A stretch of 64,000 nucleotides of DNA. Origin: Nematostella vectensis. Taxonomy: Eukaryota; Cnidaria; Anthozoa; Actiniaria; Edwardsiidae. The stretch is from NCBI RefSeq assembly GCF_932526225.1, contig NC_064041.1, positions 11,869,315 through 11,933,314 on the forward strand, written 5' to 3'. Positions 23,176 through 36,791 of the stretch are shown here, in pieces (position 1 is the first letter of the stretch; each line of letters begins with the position of its first letter). The notes beneath the pieces were generated by a model that was not told the DNA's origin, made no database searches, and saw only the letters and a list, made by a program, of their open reading frames with translations. The position numbers were made by a program, and so were the translations under genes.

Positions 23176-23949
23176 TTTCTTTTTCATTTTTTTTCTAAAC
23201 TATAAAGAAAAAGTTAGTGCAGGTTGGTCATTGTCTAAGCTAAAGAAATCCCTCAGTTGTATGCGTTCTCAACTCGATCTATAGACAATTCAGGCATACT
23301 CAGCGACCGTATTGTAATCAAAATCGCGGTCGTAAACGTTCGCAAACGTTCAGCAGATTCAAGTAGAGTCATAATATTACAAGCGATCAGATCAGTGGAT
23401 TGTGAAAGCCTGTAAGAGCGTTAGTACTCGCATAGGAAATGTCTCTCAATGCAGTAAAATACTATGAGAGAAAGTGCGCAGTATTATCGCATTGGTCGCG
23501 CGTTTACACCGCGAGTGAACACGAACATTACTCAGCTAGCATCTCATACAAGCTGAGATGCCATTCATAGCGTAAACCTTGTCCAAATAAATGCTTTTCG
23601 AGATCATGTTTTCACTCACTATAATAAAGCGCGAAGGTTGCAAAGCAGCGCGCGTATTCCACTGTTCTATTTTAGTGACGAAACAGTCGCACTGAACTTT
23701 CATCGCCGGTTAGCAACAACTGATCAAAACACAGCTCACCTTCGCTCGTTTCATCGCAAAAACACCGCTAGAATGCAGACCAAACACGACTAAAGCCTCT
23801 GCCCACCATGACGGTAATGTGAGAGCAAGTTGTTCGCTATTAGAAGTTAGAAATTTTACAATAGTTGACTGATTACAAGCGGTGTGAAGTCCGTGCTTCA
23901 CGAGTCGCTCGTTGTGATTGTGTTGTGATTACACTTGATTCGTATTGTT

Positions 23950-23986
<37 letters not shown>

Positions 23987-23992
23987 ATTATA

Positions 23993-24024
<32 letters not shown>

Positions 24025-24115
24025 GGGGTCAACCCAATCGAAGTGCAATGAGAGGGCCTCACCCTGAGAGGACCGCCTTGGTGATCACGGTAAACCTCCC
24101 GCGTCAGGTAAGTAT
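23950..24115 (-). ncRNA. U1: U1 snRNA, unit 15
   Basis: Unit 15 (23830-25531). Confidence 0.97.
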
Positions 24116-24312
24116 GAGTTTATTTGGCGTCCCTGTACACCGACTGTCCCCGGCTGATTTCATCCTCCATGTGGGAACGGTGCATCGCGGTGATTATGAC
24201 CCGTCGTCTTAATGACGATCCTGTCTCTTATTGATCTCTCCCGCTATAGCTCGCATGAACAGCACGTAAATGATGCTCGAGGTGTTGCTTGAATGTGTCT
24301 TCCCGAAAGGGA

Positions 24313-24501
24313 AGGGGGCCGTACTCGGAGGTAGTGCAATACCGAGACAACCCGTGGCTGGGACGCAGCAAGCCGCTTATTCCACAGCCAGTTTCCAAAA
24401 ATCAGTTTAATATATGAGCTACTCAATGAGCAGCGTATCAGATATTAAGCTGATAAGAACAGATACTACACTTGATCTTAGCCAAAAGGCCGAGAAGCGA
24501 T
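24313..24501 (-). ncRNA. U2: U2 snRNA, unit 15
   Basis: Unit 15; intact. Confidence 0.97.
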
Positions 24502-24758
24502 GCAGAATCTGGCTCGGACTACAGGGAGCGTTTATCATTCTAGGCCTCCGCCATGTGGGTGACGGACTCGGTTTTAGGCCCTTCTGCCTCCTAAGATCAC
24601 ATGTGATGATCAGTCATGAACGTAGTGCTATCACGTACGAGCAGTATTCGCTTGATACAGCGTCTTTGCGAGTGCAATGAGACATTTTTACCGCGCTAGT
24701 GCGTGCGTACGTTCTCACCGCACCGCTATAAAAGTCTAAAATATCACCGAGATCTTTC

Positions 24759-24786
24759 GTCTACGGCCATACCATCGAGAAAACAC

Positions 24787-24817
<31 letters not shown>

Positions 24818-24877
24818 GATTGGGCGCGGTTAGTACTTGGATGGGTGACCGCCTGGGAATACCGCGTGCTGTAGGCA
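24759..24877 (+). rRNA. 5S: 5S rRNA, unit 15
   Basis: Unit 15; intact. A T-to-C variant at 24926 lies about 50 bp downstream, past the terminator. Confidence 0.98.
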
Positions 24878-24925
24878 TTTCTTTTTCATTTTTTTTCTAA
24901 ACTATAAAGAAAAAGTTAGTGCAGG

Positions 24926-24926
24926 C
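24926..24926. other. Unit variant T to C (unit 15)
   Basis: Unit position 1097, downstream of the 5S terminator. Unique in the window. Confidence 0.85.
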
Positions 24927-25651
24927 TGGTCATTGTCTAAGCTAAAGAAATCCCTCAGTTGTATGCGTTCTCAACTCGATCTATAGACAATTCAGGCATA
25001 CTCAGCGACCGTATTGTAATCAAAATCGCGGTCGTAAACGTTCGCAAACGTTCAGCAGATTCAAGTAGAGTCATAATATTACAAGCGATCAGATCAGTGG
25101 ATTGTGAAAGCCTGTAAGAGCGTTAGTACTCGCATAGGAAATGTCTCTCAATGCAGTAAAATACTATGAGAGAAAGTGCGCAGTATTATCGCATTGGTCG
25201 CGCGTTTACACCGCGAGTGAACACGAACATTACTCAGCTAGCATCTCATACAAGCTGAGATGCCATTCATAGCGTAAACCTTGTCCAAATAAATGCTTTT
25301 CGAGATCATGTTTTCACTCACTATAATAAAGCGCGAAGGTTGCAAAGCAGCGCGCGTATTCCACTGTTCTATTTTAGTGACGAAACAGTCGCACTGAACT
25401 TTCATCGCCGGTTAGCAACAACTGATCAAAACACAGCTCACCTTCGCTCGTTTCATCGCAAAAACACCGCTAGAATGCAGACCAAACACGACTAAAGCCT
25501 CTGCCCACCATGACGGTAATGTGAGAGCAAGTTGTTCGCTATTAGAAGTTAGAAATTTTACAATAGTTGACTGATTACAAGCGGTGTGAAGTCCGTGCTT
25601 CACGAGTCGCTCGTTGTGATTGTGTTGTGATTACACTTGATTCGTATTGTT

Positions 25652-25688
<37 letters not shown>

Positions 25689-25694
25689 ATTATA

Positions 25695-25726
<32 letters not shown>

Positions 25727-25817
25727 GGGGTCAACCCAATCGAAGTGCAATGAGAGGGCCTCACCCTGAGAGGACCGCCTTGGTGATCACGGTAAACCTC
25801 CCGCGTCAGGTAAGTAT
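25652..25817 (-). ncRNA. U1: U1 snRNA, unit 16
   Basis: Unit 16 (25532-27233). Confidence 0.97.
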
Positions 25818-26014
25818 GAGTTTATTTGGCGTCCCTGTACACCGACTGTCCCCGGCTGATTTCATCCTCCATGTGGGAACGGTGCATCGCGGTGATTATG
25901 ACCCGTCGTCTTAATGACGATCCTGTCTCTTATTGATCTCTCCCGCTATAGCTCGCATGAACAGCACGTAAATGATGCTCGAGGTGTTGCTTGAATGTGT
26001 CTTCCCGAAAGGGA

Positions 26015-26203
26015 AGGGGGCCGTACTCGGAGGTAGTGCAATACCGAGACAACCCGTGGCTGGGACGCAGCAAGCCGCTTATTCCACAGCCAGTTTCCAA
26101 AAATCAGTTTAATATATGAGCTACTCAATGAGCAGCGTATCAGATATTAAGCTGATAAGAACAGATACTACACTTGATCTTAGCCAAAAGGCCGAGAAGC
26201 GAT
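26015..26203 (-). ncRNA. U2: U2 snRNA, unit 16
   Basis: Unit 16; intact. Confidence 0.97.
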
Positions 26204-26460
26204 GCAGAATCTGGCTCGGACTACAGGGAGCGTTTATCATTCTAGGCCTCCGCCATGTGGGTGACGGACTCGGTTTTAGGCCCTTCTGCCTCCTAAGATC
26301 ACATGTGATGATCAGTCATGAACGTAGTGCTATCACGTACGAGCAGTATTCGCTTGATACAGCGTCTTTGCGAGTGCAATGAGACATTTTTACCGCGCTA
26401 GTGCGTGCGTACGTTCTCACCGCACCGCTATAAAAGTCTAAAATATCACCGAGATCTTTC

Positions 26461-26488
26461 GTCTACGGCCATACCATCGAGAAAACAC

Positions 26489-26519
<31 letters not shown>

Positions 26520-26579
26520 GATTGGGCGCGGTTAGTACTTGGATGGGTGACCGCCTGGGAATACCGCGTGCTGTAGGCA
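26461..26579 (+). rRNA. 5S: 5S rRNA, unit 16
   Basis: Unit 16; intact. Confidence 0.98.
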
Positions 26580-27353
26580 TTTCTTTTTCATTTTTTTTCT
26601 AAACTATAAAGAAAAAGTTAGTGCAGGTTGGTCATTGTCTAAGCTAAAGAAATCCCTCAGTTGTATGCGTTCTCAACTCGATCTATAGACAATTCAGGCA
26701 TACTCAGCGACCGTATTGTAATCAAAATCGCGGTCGTAAACGTTCGCAAACGTTCAGCAGATTCAAGTAGAGTCATAATATTACAAGCGATCAGATCAGT
26801 GGATTGTGAAAGCCTGTAAGAGCGTTAGTACTCGCATAGGAAATGTCTCTCAATGCAGTAAAATACTATGAGAGAAAGTGCGCAGTATTATCGCATTGGT
26901 CGCGCGTTTACACCGCGAGTGAACACGAACATTACTCAGCTAGCATCTCATACAAGCTGAGATGCCATTCATAGCGTAAACCTTGTCCAAATAAATGCTT
27001 TTCGAGATCATGTTTTCACTCACTATAATAAAGCGCGAAGGTTGCAAAGCAGCGCGCGTATTCCACTGTTCTATTTTAGTGACGAAACAGTCGCACTGAA
27101 CTTTCATCGCCGGTTAGCAACAACTGATCAAAACACAGCTCACCTTCGCTCGTTTCATCGCAAAAACACCGCTAGAATGCAGACCAAACACGACTAAAGC
27201 CTCTGCCCACCATGACGGTAATGTGAGAGCAAGTTGTTCGCTATTAGAAGTTAGAAATTTTACAATAGTTGACTGATTACAAGCGGTGTGAAGTCCGTGC
27301 TTCACGAGTCGCTCGTTGTGATTGTGTTGTGATTACACTTGATTCGTATTGTT

Positions 27354-27390
<37 letters not shown>

Positions 27391-27396
27391 ATTATA

Positions 27397-27428
<32 letters not shown>

Positions 27429-27519
27429 GGGGTCAACCCAATCGAAGTGCAATGAGAGGGCCTCACCCTGAGAGGACCGCCTTGGTGATCACGGTAAACC
27501 TCCCGCGTCAGGTAAGTAT
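27354..27519 (-). ncRNA. U1: U1 snRNA, unit 17
   Basis: Unit 17 (27234-28935). Confidence 0.97.
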
Positions 27520-27716
27520 GAGTTTATTTGGCGTCCCTGTACACCGACTGTCCCCGGCTGATTTCATCCTCCATGTGGGAACGGTGCATCGCGGTGATTA
27601 TGACCCGTCGTCTTAATGACGATCCTGTCTCTTATTGATCTCTCCCGCTATAGCTCGCATGAACAGCACGTAAATGATGCTCGAGGTGTTGCTTGAATGT
27701 GTCTTCCCGAAAGGGA

Positions 27717-27905
27717 AGGGGGCCGTACTCGGAGGTAGTGCAATACCGAGACAACCCGTGGCTGGGACGCAGCAAGCCGCTTATTCCACAGCCAGTTTCC
27801 AAAAATCAGTTTAATATATGAGCTACTCAATGAGCAGCGTATCAGATATTAAGCTGATAAGAACAGATACTACACTTGATCTTAGCCAAAAGGCCGAGAA
27901 GCGAT
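27717..27905 (-). ncRNA. U2: U2 snRNA, unit 17
   Basis: Unit 17; intact. Confidence 0.97.
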
Positions 27906-28162
27906 GCAGAATCTGGCTCGGACTACAGGGAGCGTTTATCATTCTAGGCCTCCGCCATGTGGGTGACGGACTCGGTTTTAGGCCCTTCTGCCTCCTAAGA
28001 TCACATGTGATGATCAGTCATGAACGTAGTGCTATCACGTACGAGCAGTATTCGCTTGATACAGCGTCTTTGCGAGTGCAATGAGACATTTTTACCGCGC
28101 TAGTGCGTGCGTACGTTCTCACCGCACCGCTATAAAAGTCTAAAATATCACCGAGATCTTTC

Positions 28163-28190
28163 GTCTACGGCCATACCATCGAGAAAACAC

Positions 28191-28221
<31 letters not shown>

Positions 28222-28281
28222 GATTGGGCGCGGTTAGTACTTGGATGGGTGACCGCCTGGGAATACCGCGTGCTGTAGGCA
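28163..28281 (+). rRNA. 5S: 5S rRNA, unit 17
   Basis: Unit 17; intact. Confidence 0.98.
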
Positions 28282-29055
28282 TTTCTTTTTCATTTTTTTT
28301 CTAAACTATAAAGAAAAAGTTAGTGCAGGTTGGTCATTGTCTAAGCTAAAGAAATCCCTCAGTTGTATGCGTTCTCAACTCGATCTATAGACAATTCAGG
28401 CATACTCAGCGACCGTATTGTAATCAAAATCGCGGTCGTAAACGTTCGCAAACGTTCAGCAGATTCAAGTAGAGTCATAATATTACAAGCGATCAGATCA
28501 GTGGATTGTGAAAGCCTGTAAGAGCGTTAGTACTCGCATAGGAAATGTCTCTCAATGCAGTAAAATACTATGAGAGAAAGTGCGCAGTATTATCGCATTG
28601 GTCGCGCGTTTACACCGCGAGTGAACACGAACATTACTCAGCTAGCATCTCATACAAGCTGAGATGCCATTCATAGCGTAAACCTTGTCCAAATAAATGC
28701 TTTTCGAGATCATGTTTTCACTCACTATAATAAAGCGCGAAGGTTGCAAAGCAGCGCGCGTATTCCACTGTTCTATTTTAGTGACGAAACAGTCGCACTG
28801 AACTTTCATCGCCGGTTAGCAACAACTGATCAAAACACAGCTCACCTTCGCTCGTTTCATCGCAAAAACACCGCTAGAATGCAGACCAAACACGACTAAA
28901 GCCTCTGCCCACCATGACGGTAATGTGAGAGCAAGTTGTTCGCTATTAGAAGTTAGAAATTTTACAATAGTTGACTGATTACAAGCGGTGTGAAGTCCGT
29001 GCTTCACGAGTCGCTCGTTGTGATTGTGTTGTGATTACACTTGATTCGTATTGTT

Positions 29056-29092
<37 letters not shown>

Positions 29093-29098
29093 ATTATA

Positions 29099-29130
<32 letters not shown>

Positions 29131-29221
29131 GGGGTCAACCCAATCGAAGTGCAATGAGAGGGCCTCACCCTGAGAGGACCGCCTTGGTGATCACGGTAAA
29201 CCTCCCGCGTCAGGTAAGTAT
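29056..29221 (-). ncRNA. U1: U1 snRNA, unit 18
   Basis: Unit 18 (28936-30637). Confidence 0.97.
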
Positions 29222-29373
29222 GAGTTTATTTGGCGTCCCTGTACACCGACTGTCCCCGGCTGATTTCATCCTCCATGTGGGAACGGTGCATCGCGGTGAT
29301 TATGACCCGTCGTCTTAATGACGATCCTGTCTCTTATTGATCTCTCCCGCTATAGCTCGCATGAACAGCACGT

Positions 29374-29374
29374 G
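29374..29374. other. Unit variant A to G at unit position 439 (unit 18)
   Basis: Creates CACGTG at 29369-29374, 45 bp past the U2 3' end. The same change is at 31076, 37884 and, on the other strand, 60853 and 63427. Confidence 0.88.
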
Positions 29375-29418
29375 AATGATGCTCGAGGTGTTGCTTGAAT
29401 GTGTCTTCCCGAAAGGGA

Positions 29419-29607
29419 AGGGGGCCGTACTCGGAGGTAGTGCAATACCGAGACAACCCGTGGCTGGGACGCAGCAAGCCGCTTATTCCACAGCCAGTTT
29501 CCAAAAATCAGTTTAATATATGAGCTACTCAATGAGCAGCGTATCAGATATTAAGCTGATAAGAACAGATACTACACTTGATCTTAGCCAAAAGGCCGAG
29601 AAGCGAT
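29419..29607 (-). ncRNA. U2: U2 snRNA, unit 18
   Basis: Unit 18; intact. The A-to-G variant at 29374 lies 45 bp past its 3' end and creates CACGTG. Confidence 0.97.
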
Positions 29608-29864
29608 GCAGAATCTGGCTCGGACTACAGGGAGCGTTTATCATTCTAGGCCTCCGCCATGTGGGTGACGGACTCGGTTTTAGGCCCTTCTGCCTCCTAA
29701 GATCACATGTGATGATCAGTCATGAACGTAGTGCTATCACGTACGAGCAGTATTCGCTTGATACAGCGTCTTTGCGAGTGCAATGAGACATTTTTACCGC
29801 GCTAGTGCGTGCGTACGTTCTCACCGCACCGCTATAAAAGTCTAAAATATCACCGAGATCTTTC

Positions 29865-29892
29865 GTCTACGGCCATACCATCGAGAAAACAC

Positions 29893-29923
<31 letters not shown>

Positions 29924-29983
29924 GATTGGGCGCGGTTAGTACTTGGATGGGTGACCGCCTGGGAATACCGCGTGCTGTAGGCA
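29865..29983 (+). rRNA. 5S: 5S rRNA, unit 18
   Basis: Unit 18; intact. Confidence 0.98.
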
Positions 29984-30757
29984 TTTCTTTTTCATTTTTT
30001 TTCTAAACTATAAAGAAAAAGTTAGTGCAGGTTGGTCATTGTCTAAGCTAAAGAAATCCCTCAGTTGTATGCGTTCTCAACTCGATCTATAGACAATTCA
30101 GGCATACTCAGCGACCGTATTGTAATCAAAATCGCGGTCGTAAACGTTCGCAAACGTTCAGCAGATTCAAGTAGAGTCATAATATTACAAGCGATCAGAT
30201 CAGTGGATTGTGAAAGCCTGTAAGAGCGTTAGTACTCGCATAGGAAATGTCTCTCAATGCAGTAAAATACTATGAGAGAAAGTGCGCAGTATTATCGCAT
30301 TGGTCGCGCGTTTACACCGCGAGTGAACACGAACATTACTCAGCTAGCATCTCATACAAGCTGAGATGCCATTCATAGCGTAAACCTTGTCCAAATAAAT
30401 GCTTTTCGAGATCATGTTTTCACTCACTATAATAAAGCGCGAAGGTTGCAAAGCAGCGCGCGTATTCCACTGTTCTATTTTAGTGACGAAACAGTCGCAC
30501 TGAACTTTCATCGCCGGTTAGCAACAACTGATCAAAACACAGCTCACCTTCGCTCGTTTCATCGCAAAAACACCGCTAGAATGCAGACCAAACACGACTA
30601 AAGCCTCTGCCCACCATGACGGTAATGTGAGAGCAAGTTGTTCGCTATTAGAAGTTAGAAATTTTACAATAGTTGACTGATTACAAGCGGTGTGAAGTCC
30701 GTGCTTCACGAGTCGCTCGTTGTGATTGTGTTGTGATTACACTTGATTCGTATTGTT

Positions 30758-30794
<37 letters not shown>

Positions 30795-30800
30795 ATTATA

Positions 30801-30832
<32 letters not shown>

Positions 30833-30923
30833 GGGGTCAACCCAATCGAAGTGCAATGAGAGGGCCTCACCCTGAGAGGACCGCCTTGGTGATCACGGTA
30901 AACCTCCCGCGTCAGGTAAGTAT
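30758..30923 (-). ncRNA. U1: U1 snRNA, unit 19
   Basis: Unit 19 (30638-32339). Confidence 0.97.
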
Positions 30924-31120
30924 GAGTTTATTTGGCGTCCCTGTACACCGACTGTCCCCGGCTGATTTCATCCTCCATGTGGGAACGGTGCATCGCGGTG
31001 ATTATGACCCGTCGTCTTAATGACGATCCTGTCTCTTATTGATCTCTCCCGCTATAGCTCGCATGAACAGCACGTGAATGATGCTCGAGGTGTTGCTTGA
31101 ATGTGTCTTCCCGAAAGGGA

Positions 31121-31309
31121 AGGGGGCCGTACTCGGAGGTAGTGCAATACCGAGACAACCCGTGGCTGGGACGCAGCAAGCCGCTTATTCCACAGCCAGT
31201 TTCCAAAAATCAGTTTAATATATGAGCTACTCAATGAGCAGCGTATCAGATATTAAGCTGATAAGAACAGATACTACACTTGATCTTAGCCAAAAGGCCG
31301 AGAAGCGAT
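31121..31309 (-). ncRNA. U2: U2 snRNA, unit 19
   Basis: Unit 19; intact. It shares the CACGTG variant (31076) with the neighbouring unit 18. Confidence 0.97.
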
Positions 31310-31566
31310 GCAGAATCTGGCTCGGACTACAGGGAGCGTTTATCATTCTAGGCCTCCGCCATGTGGGTGACGGACTCGGTTTTAGGCCCTTCTGCCTCCT
31401 AAGATCACATGTGATGATCAGTCATGAACGTAGTGCTATCACGTACGAGCAGTATTCGCTTGATACAGCGTCTTTGCGAGTGCAATGAGACATTTTTACC
31501 GCGCTAGTGCGTGCGTACGTTCTCACCGCACCGCTATAAAAGTCTAAAATATCACCGAGATCTTTC

Positions 31567-31594
31567 GTCTACGGCCATACCATCGAGAAAACAC

Positions 31595-31625
<31 letters not shown>

Positions 31626-31685
31626 GATTGGGCGCGGTTAGTACTTGGATGGGTGACCGCCTGGGAATACCGCGTGCTGTAGGCA
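31567..31685 (+). rRNA. 5S: 5S rRNA, unit 19
   Basis: Unit 19; intact. Confidence 0.98.
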
Positions 31686-32459
31686 TTTCTTTTTCATTTT
31701 TTTTCTAAACTATAAAGAAAAAGTTAGTGCAGGTTGGTCATTGTCTAAGCTAAAGAAATCCCTCAGTTGTATGCGTTCTCAACTCGATCTATAGACAATT
31801 CAGGCATACTCAGCGACCGTATTGTAATCAAAATCGCGGTCGTAAACGTTCGCAAACGTTCAGCAGATTCAAGTAGAGTCATAATATTACAAGCGATCAG
31901 ATCAGTGGATTGTGAAAGCCTGTAAGAGCGTTAGTACTCGCATAGGAAATGTCTCTCAATGCAGTAAAATACTATGAGAGAAAGTGCGCAGTATTATCGC
32001 ATTGGTCGCGCGTTTACACCGCGAGTGAACACGAACATTACTCAGCTAGCATCTCATACAAGCTGAGATGCCATTCATAGCGTAAACCTTGTCCAAATAA
32101 ATGCTTTTCGAGATCATGTTTTCACTCACTATAATAAAGCGCGAAGGTTGCAAAGCAGCGCGCGTATTCCACTGTTCTATTTTAGTGACGAAACAGTCGC
32201 ACTGAACTTTCATCGCCGGTTAGCAACAACTGATCAAAACACAGCTCACCTTCGCTCGTTTCATCGCAAAAACACCGCTAGAATGCAGACCAAACACGAC
32301 TAAAGCCTCTGCCCACCATGACGGTAATGTGAGAGCAAGTTGTTCGCTATTAGAAGTTAGAAATTTTACAATAGTTGACTGATTACAAGCGGTGTGAAGT
32401 CCGTGCTTCACGAGTCGCTCGTTGTGATTGTGTTGTGATTACACTTGATTCGTATTGTT

Positions 32460-32496
<37 letters not shown>

Positions 32497-32502
32497 ATTA
32501 TA

Positions 32503-32534
<32 letters not shown>

Positions 32535-32625
32535 GGGGTCAACCCAATCGAAGTGCAATGAGAGGGCCTCACCCTGAGAGGACCGCCTTGGTGATCACGG
32601 TAAACCTCCCGCGTCAGGTAAGTAT
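32460..32625 (-). ncRNA. U1: U1 snRNA, unit 20
   Basis: Unit 20 (32340-34041). Confidence 0.97.
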
Positions 32626-32822
32626 GAGTTTATTTGGCGTCCCTGTACACCGACTGTCCCCGGCTGATTTCATCCTCCATGTGGGAACGGTGCATCGCGG
32701 TGATTATGACCCGTCGTCTTAATGACGATCCTGTCTCTTATTGATCTCTCCCGCTATAGCTCGCATGAACAGCACGTAAATGATGCTCGAGGTGTTGCTT
32801 GAATGTGTCTTCCCGAAAGGGA

Positions 32823-33011
32823 AGGGGGCCGTACTCGGAGGTAGTGCAATACCGAGACAACCCGTGGCTGGGACGCAGCAAGCCGCTTATTCCACAGCCA
32901 GTTTCCAAAAATCAGTTTAATATATGAGCTACTCAATGAGCAGCGTATCAGATATTAAGCTGATAAGAACAGATACTACACTTGATCTTAGCCAAAAGGC
33001 CGAGAAGCGAT
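32823..33011 (-). ncRNA. U2: U2 snRNA, unit 20
   Basis: Unit 20; intact. Confidence 0.97.
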
Positions 33012-33268
33012 GCAGAATCTGGCTCGGACTACAGGGAGCGTTTATCATTCTAGGCCTCCGCCATGTGGGTGACGGACTCGGTTTTAGGCCCTTCTGCCTC
33101 CTAAGATCACATGTGATGATCAGTCATGAACGTAGTGCTATCACGTACGAGCAGTATTCGCTTGATACAGCGTCTTTGCGAGTGCAATGAGACATTTTTA
33201 CCGCGCTAGTGCGTGCGTACGTTCTCACCGCACCGCTATAAAAGTCTAAAATATCACCGAGATCTTTC

Positions 33269-33296
33269 GTCTACGGCCATACCATCGAGAAAACAC

Positions 33297-33327
<31 letters not shown>

Positions 33328-33387
33328 GATTGGGCGCGGTTAGTACTTGGATGGGTGACCGCCTGGGAATACCGCGTGCTGTAGGCA
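33269..33387 (+). rRNA. 5S: 5S rRNA, unit 20
   Basis: Unit 20; intact. Confidence 0.98.
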
Positions 33388-34161
33388 TTTCTTTTTCATT
33401 TTTTTTCTAAACTATAAAGAAAAAGTTAGTGCAGGTTGGTCATTGTCTAAGCTAAAGAAATCCCTCAGTTGTATGCGTTCTCAACTCGATCTATAGACAA
33501 TTCAGGCATACTCAGCGACCGTATTGTAATCAAAATCGCGGTCGTAAACGTTCGCAAACGTTCAGCAGATTCAAGTAGAGTCATAATATTACAAGCGATC
33601 AGATCAGTGGATTGTGAAAGCCTGTAAGAGCGTTAGTACTCGCATAGGAAATGTCTCTCAATGCAGTAAAATACTATGAGAGAAAGTGCGCAGTATTATC
33701 GCATTGGTCGCGCGTTTACACCGCGAGTGAACACGAACATTACTCAGCTAGCATCTCATACAAGCTGAGATGCCATTCATAGCGTAAACCTTGTCCAAAT
33801 AAATGCTTTTCGAGATCATGTTTTCACTCACTATAATAAAGCGCGAAGGTTGCAAAGCAGCGCGCGTATTCCACTGTTCTATTTTAGTGACGAAACAGTC
33901 GCACTGAACTTTCATCGCCGGTTAGCAACAACTGATCAAAACACAGCTCACCTTCGCTCGTTTCATCGCAAAAACACCGCTAGAATGCAGACCAAACACG
34001 ACTAAAGCCTCTGCCCACCATGACGGTAATGTGAGAGCAAGTTGTTCGCTATTAGAAGTTAGAAATTTTACAATAGTTGACTGATTACAAGCGGTGTGAA
34101 GTCCGTGCTTCACGAGTCGCTCGTTGTGATTGTGTTGTGATTACACTTGATTCGTATTGTT

Positions 34162-34198
<37 letters not shown>

Positions 34199-34204
34199 AT
34201 TATA

Positions 34205-34236
<32 letters not shown>

Positions 34237-34327
34237 GGGGTCAACCCAATCGAAGTGCAATGAGAGGGCCTCACCCTGAGAGGACCGCCTTGGTGATCAC
34301 GGTAAACCTCCCGCGTCAGGTAAGTAT
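34162..34327 (-). ncRNA. U1: U1 snRNA, unit 21
   Basis: Unit 21 (34042-35743). Confidence 0.97.
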
Positions 34328-34524
34328 GAGTTTATTTGGCGTCCCTGTACACCGACTGTCCCCGGCTGATTTCATCCTCCATGTGGGAACGGTGCATCGC
34401 GGTGATTATGACCCGTCGTCTTAATGACGATCCTGTCTCTTATTGATCTCTCCCGCTATAGCTCGCATGAACAGCACGTAAATGATGCTCGAGGTGTTGC
34501 TTGAATGTGTCTTCCCGAAAGGGA

Positions 34525-34713
34525 AGGGGGCCGTACTCGGAGGTAGTGCAATACCGAGACAACCCGTGGCTGGGACGCAGCAAGCCGCTTATTCCACAGC
34601 CAGTTTCCAAAAATCAGTTTAATATATGAGCTACTCAATGAGCAGCGTATCAGATATTAAGCTGATAAGAACAGATACTACACTTGATCTTAGCCAAAAG
34701 GCCGAGAAGCGAT
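34525..34713 (-). ncRNA. U2: U2 snRNA, unit 21
   Basis: Unit 21; intact. Confidence 0.97.
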
Positions 34714-34970
34714 GCAGAATCTGGCTCGGACTACAGGGAGCGTTTATCATTCTAGGCCTCCGCCATGTGGGTGACGGACTCGGTTTTAGGCCCTTCTGCC
34801 TCCTAAGATCACATGTGATGATCAGTCATGAACGTAGTGCTATCACGTACGAGCAGTATTCGCTTGATACAGCGTCTTTGCGAGTGCAATGAGACATTTT
34901 TACCGCGCTAGTGCGTGCGTACGTTCTCACCGCACCGCTATAAAAGTCTAAAATATCACCGAGATCTTTC

Positions 34971-34998
34971 GTCTACGGCCATACCATCGAGAAAACAC

Positions 34999-35029
<31 letters not shown>

Positions 35030-35089
35030 GATTGGGCGCGGTTAGTACTTGGATGGGTGACCGCCTGGGAATACCGCGTGCTGTAGGCA
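34971..35089 (+). rRNA. 5S: 5S rRNA, unit 21
   Basis: Unit 21; intact. Confidence 0.98.
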
Positions 35090-35863
35090 TTTCTTTTTCA
35101 TTTTTTTTCTAAACTATAAAGAAAAAGTTAGTGCAGGTTGGTCATTGTCTAAGCTAAAGAAATCCCTCAGTTGTATGCGTTCTCAACTCGATCTATAGAC
35201 AATTCAGGCATACTCAGCGACCGTATTGTAATCAAAATCGCGGTCGTAAACGTTCGCAAACGTTCAGCAGATTCAAGTAGAGTCATAATATTACAAGCGA
35301 TCAGATCAGTGGATTGTGAAAGCCTGTAAGAGCGTTAGTACTCGCATAGGAAATGTCTCTCAATGCAGTAAAATACTATGAGAGAAAGTGCGCAGTATTA
35401 TCGCATTGGTCGCGCGTTTACACCGCGAGTGAACACGAACATTACTCAGCTAGCATCTCATACAAGCTGAGATGCCATTCATAGCGTAAACCTTGTCCAA
35501 ATAAATGCTTTTCGAGATCATGTTTTCACTCACTATAATAAAGCGCGAAGGTTGCAAAGCAGCGCGCGTATTCCACTGTTCTATTTTAGTGACGAAACAG
35601 TCGCACTGAACTTTCATCGCCGGTTAGCAACAACTGATCAAAACACAGCTCACCTTCGCTCGTTTCATCGCAAAAACACCGCTAGAATGCAGACCAAACA
35701 CGACTAAAGCCTCTGCCCACCATGACGGTAATGTGAGAGCAAGTTGTTCGCTATTAGAAGTTAGAAATTTTACAATAGTTGACTGATTACAAGCGGTGTG
35801 AAGTCCGTGCTTCACGAGTCGCTCGTTGTGATTGTGTTGTGATTACACTTGATTCGTATTGTT

Positions 35864-35900
<37 letters not shown>

Positions 35901-35906
35901 ATTATA

Positions 35907-35938
<32 letters not shown>

Positions 35939-36029
35939 GGGGTCAACCCAATCGAAGTGCAATGAGAGGGCCTCACCCTGAGAGGACCGCCTTGGTGATC
36001 ACGGTAAACCTCCCGCGTCAGGTAAGTAT
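35864..36029 (-). ncRNA. U1: U1 snRNA, unit 22
   Basis: Unit 22 (35744-37445). Confidence 0.97.
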
Positions 36030-36226
36030 GAGTTTATTTGGCGTCCCTGTACACCGACTGTCCCCGGCTGATTTCATCCTCCATGTGGGAACGGTGCATC
36101 GCGGTGATTATGACCCGTCGTCTTAATGACGATCCTGTCTCTTATTGATCTCTCCCGCTATAGCTCGCATGAACAGCACGTAAATGATGCTCGAGGTGTT
36201 GCTTGAATGTGTCTTCCCGAAAGGGA

Positions 36227-36415
36227 AGGGGGCCGTACTCGGAGGTAGTGCAATACCGAGACAACCCGTGGCTGGGACGCAGCAAGCCGCTTATTCCACA
36301 GCCAGTTTCCAAAAATCAGTTTAATATATGAGCTACTCAATGAGCAGCGTATCAGATATTAAGCTGATAAGAACAGATACTACACTTGATCTTAGCCAAA
36401 AGGCCGAGAAGCGAT
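36227..36415 (-). ncRNA. U2: U2 snRNA, unit 22
   Basis: Unit 22; intact. Confidence 0.97.
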
Positions 36416-36672
36416 GCAGAATCTGGCTCGGACTACAGGGAGCGTTTATCATTCTAGGCCTCCGCCATGTGGGTGACGGACTCGGTTTTAGGCCCTTCTG
36501 CCTCCTAAGATCACATGTGATGATCAGTCATGAACGTAGTGCTATCACGTACGAGCAGTATTCGCTTGATACAGCGTCTTTGCGAGTGCAATGAGACATT
36601 TTTACCGCGCTAGTGCGTGCGTACGTTCTCACCGCACCGCTATAAAAGTCTAAAATATCACCGAGATCTTTC

Positions 36673-36700
36673 GTCTACGGCCATACCATCGAGAAAACAC

Positions 36701-36731
<31 letters not shown>

Positions 36732-36791
36732 GATTGGGCGCGGTTAGTACTTGGATGGGTGACCGCCTGGGAATACCGCGTGCTGTAGGCA
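36673..36791 (+). rRNA. 5S: 5S rRNA, unit 22
   Basis: Unit 22; intact. Confidence 0.98.
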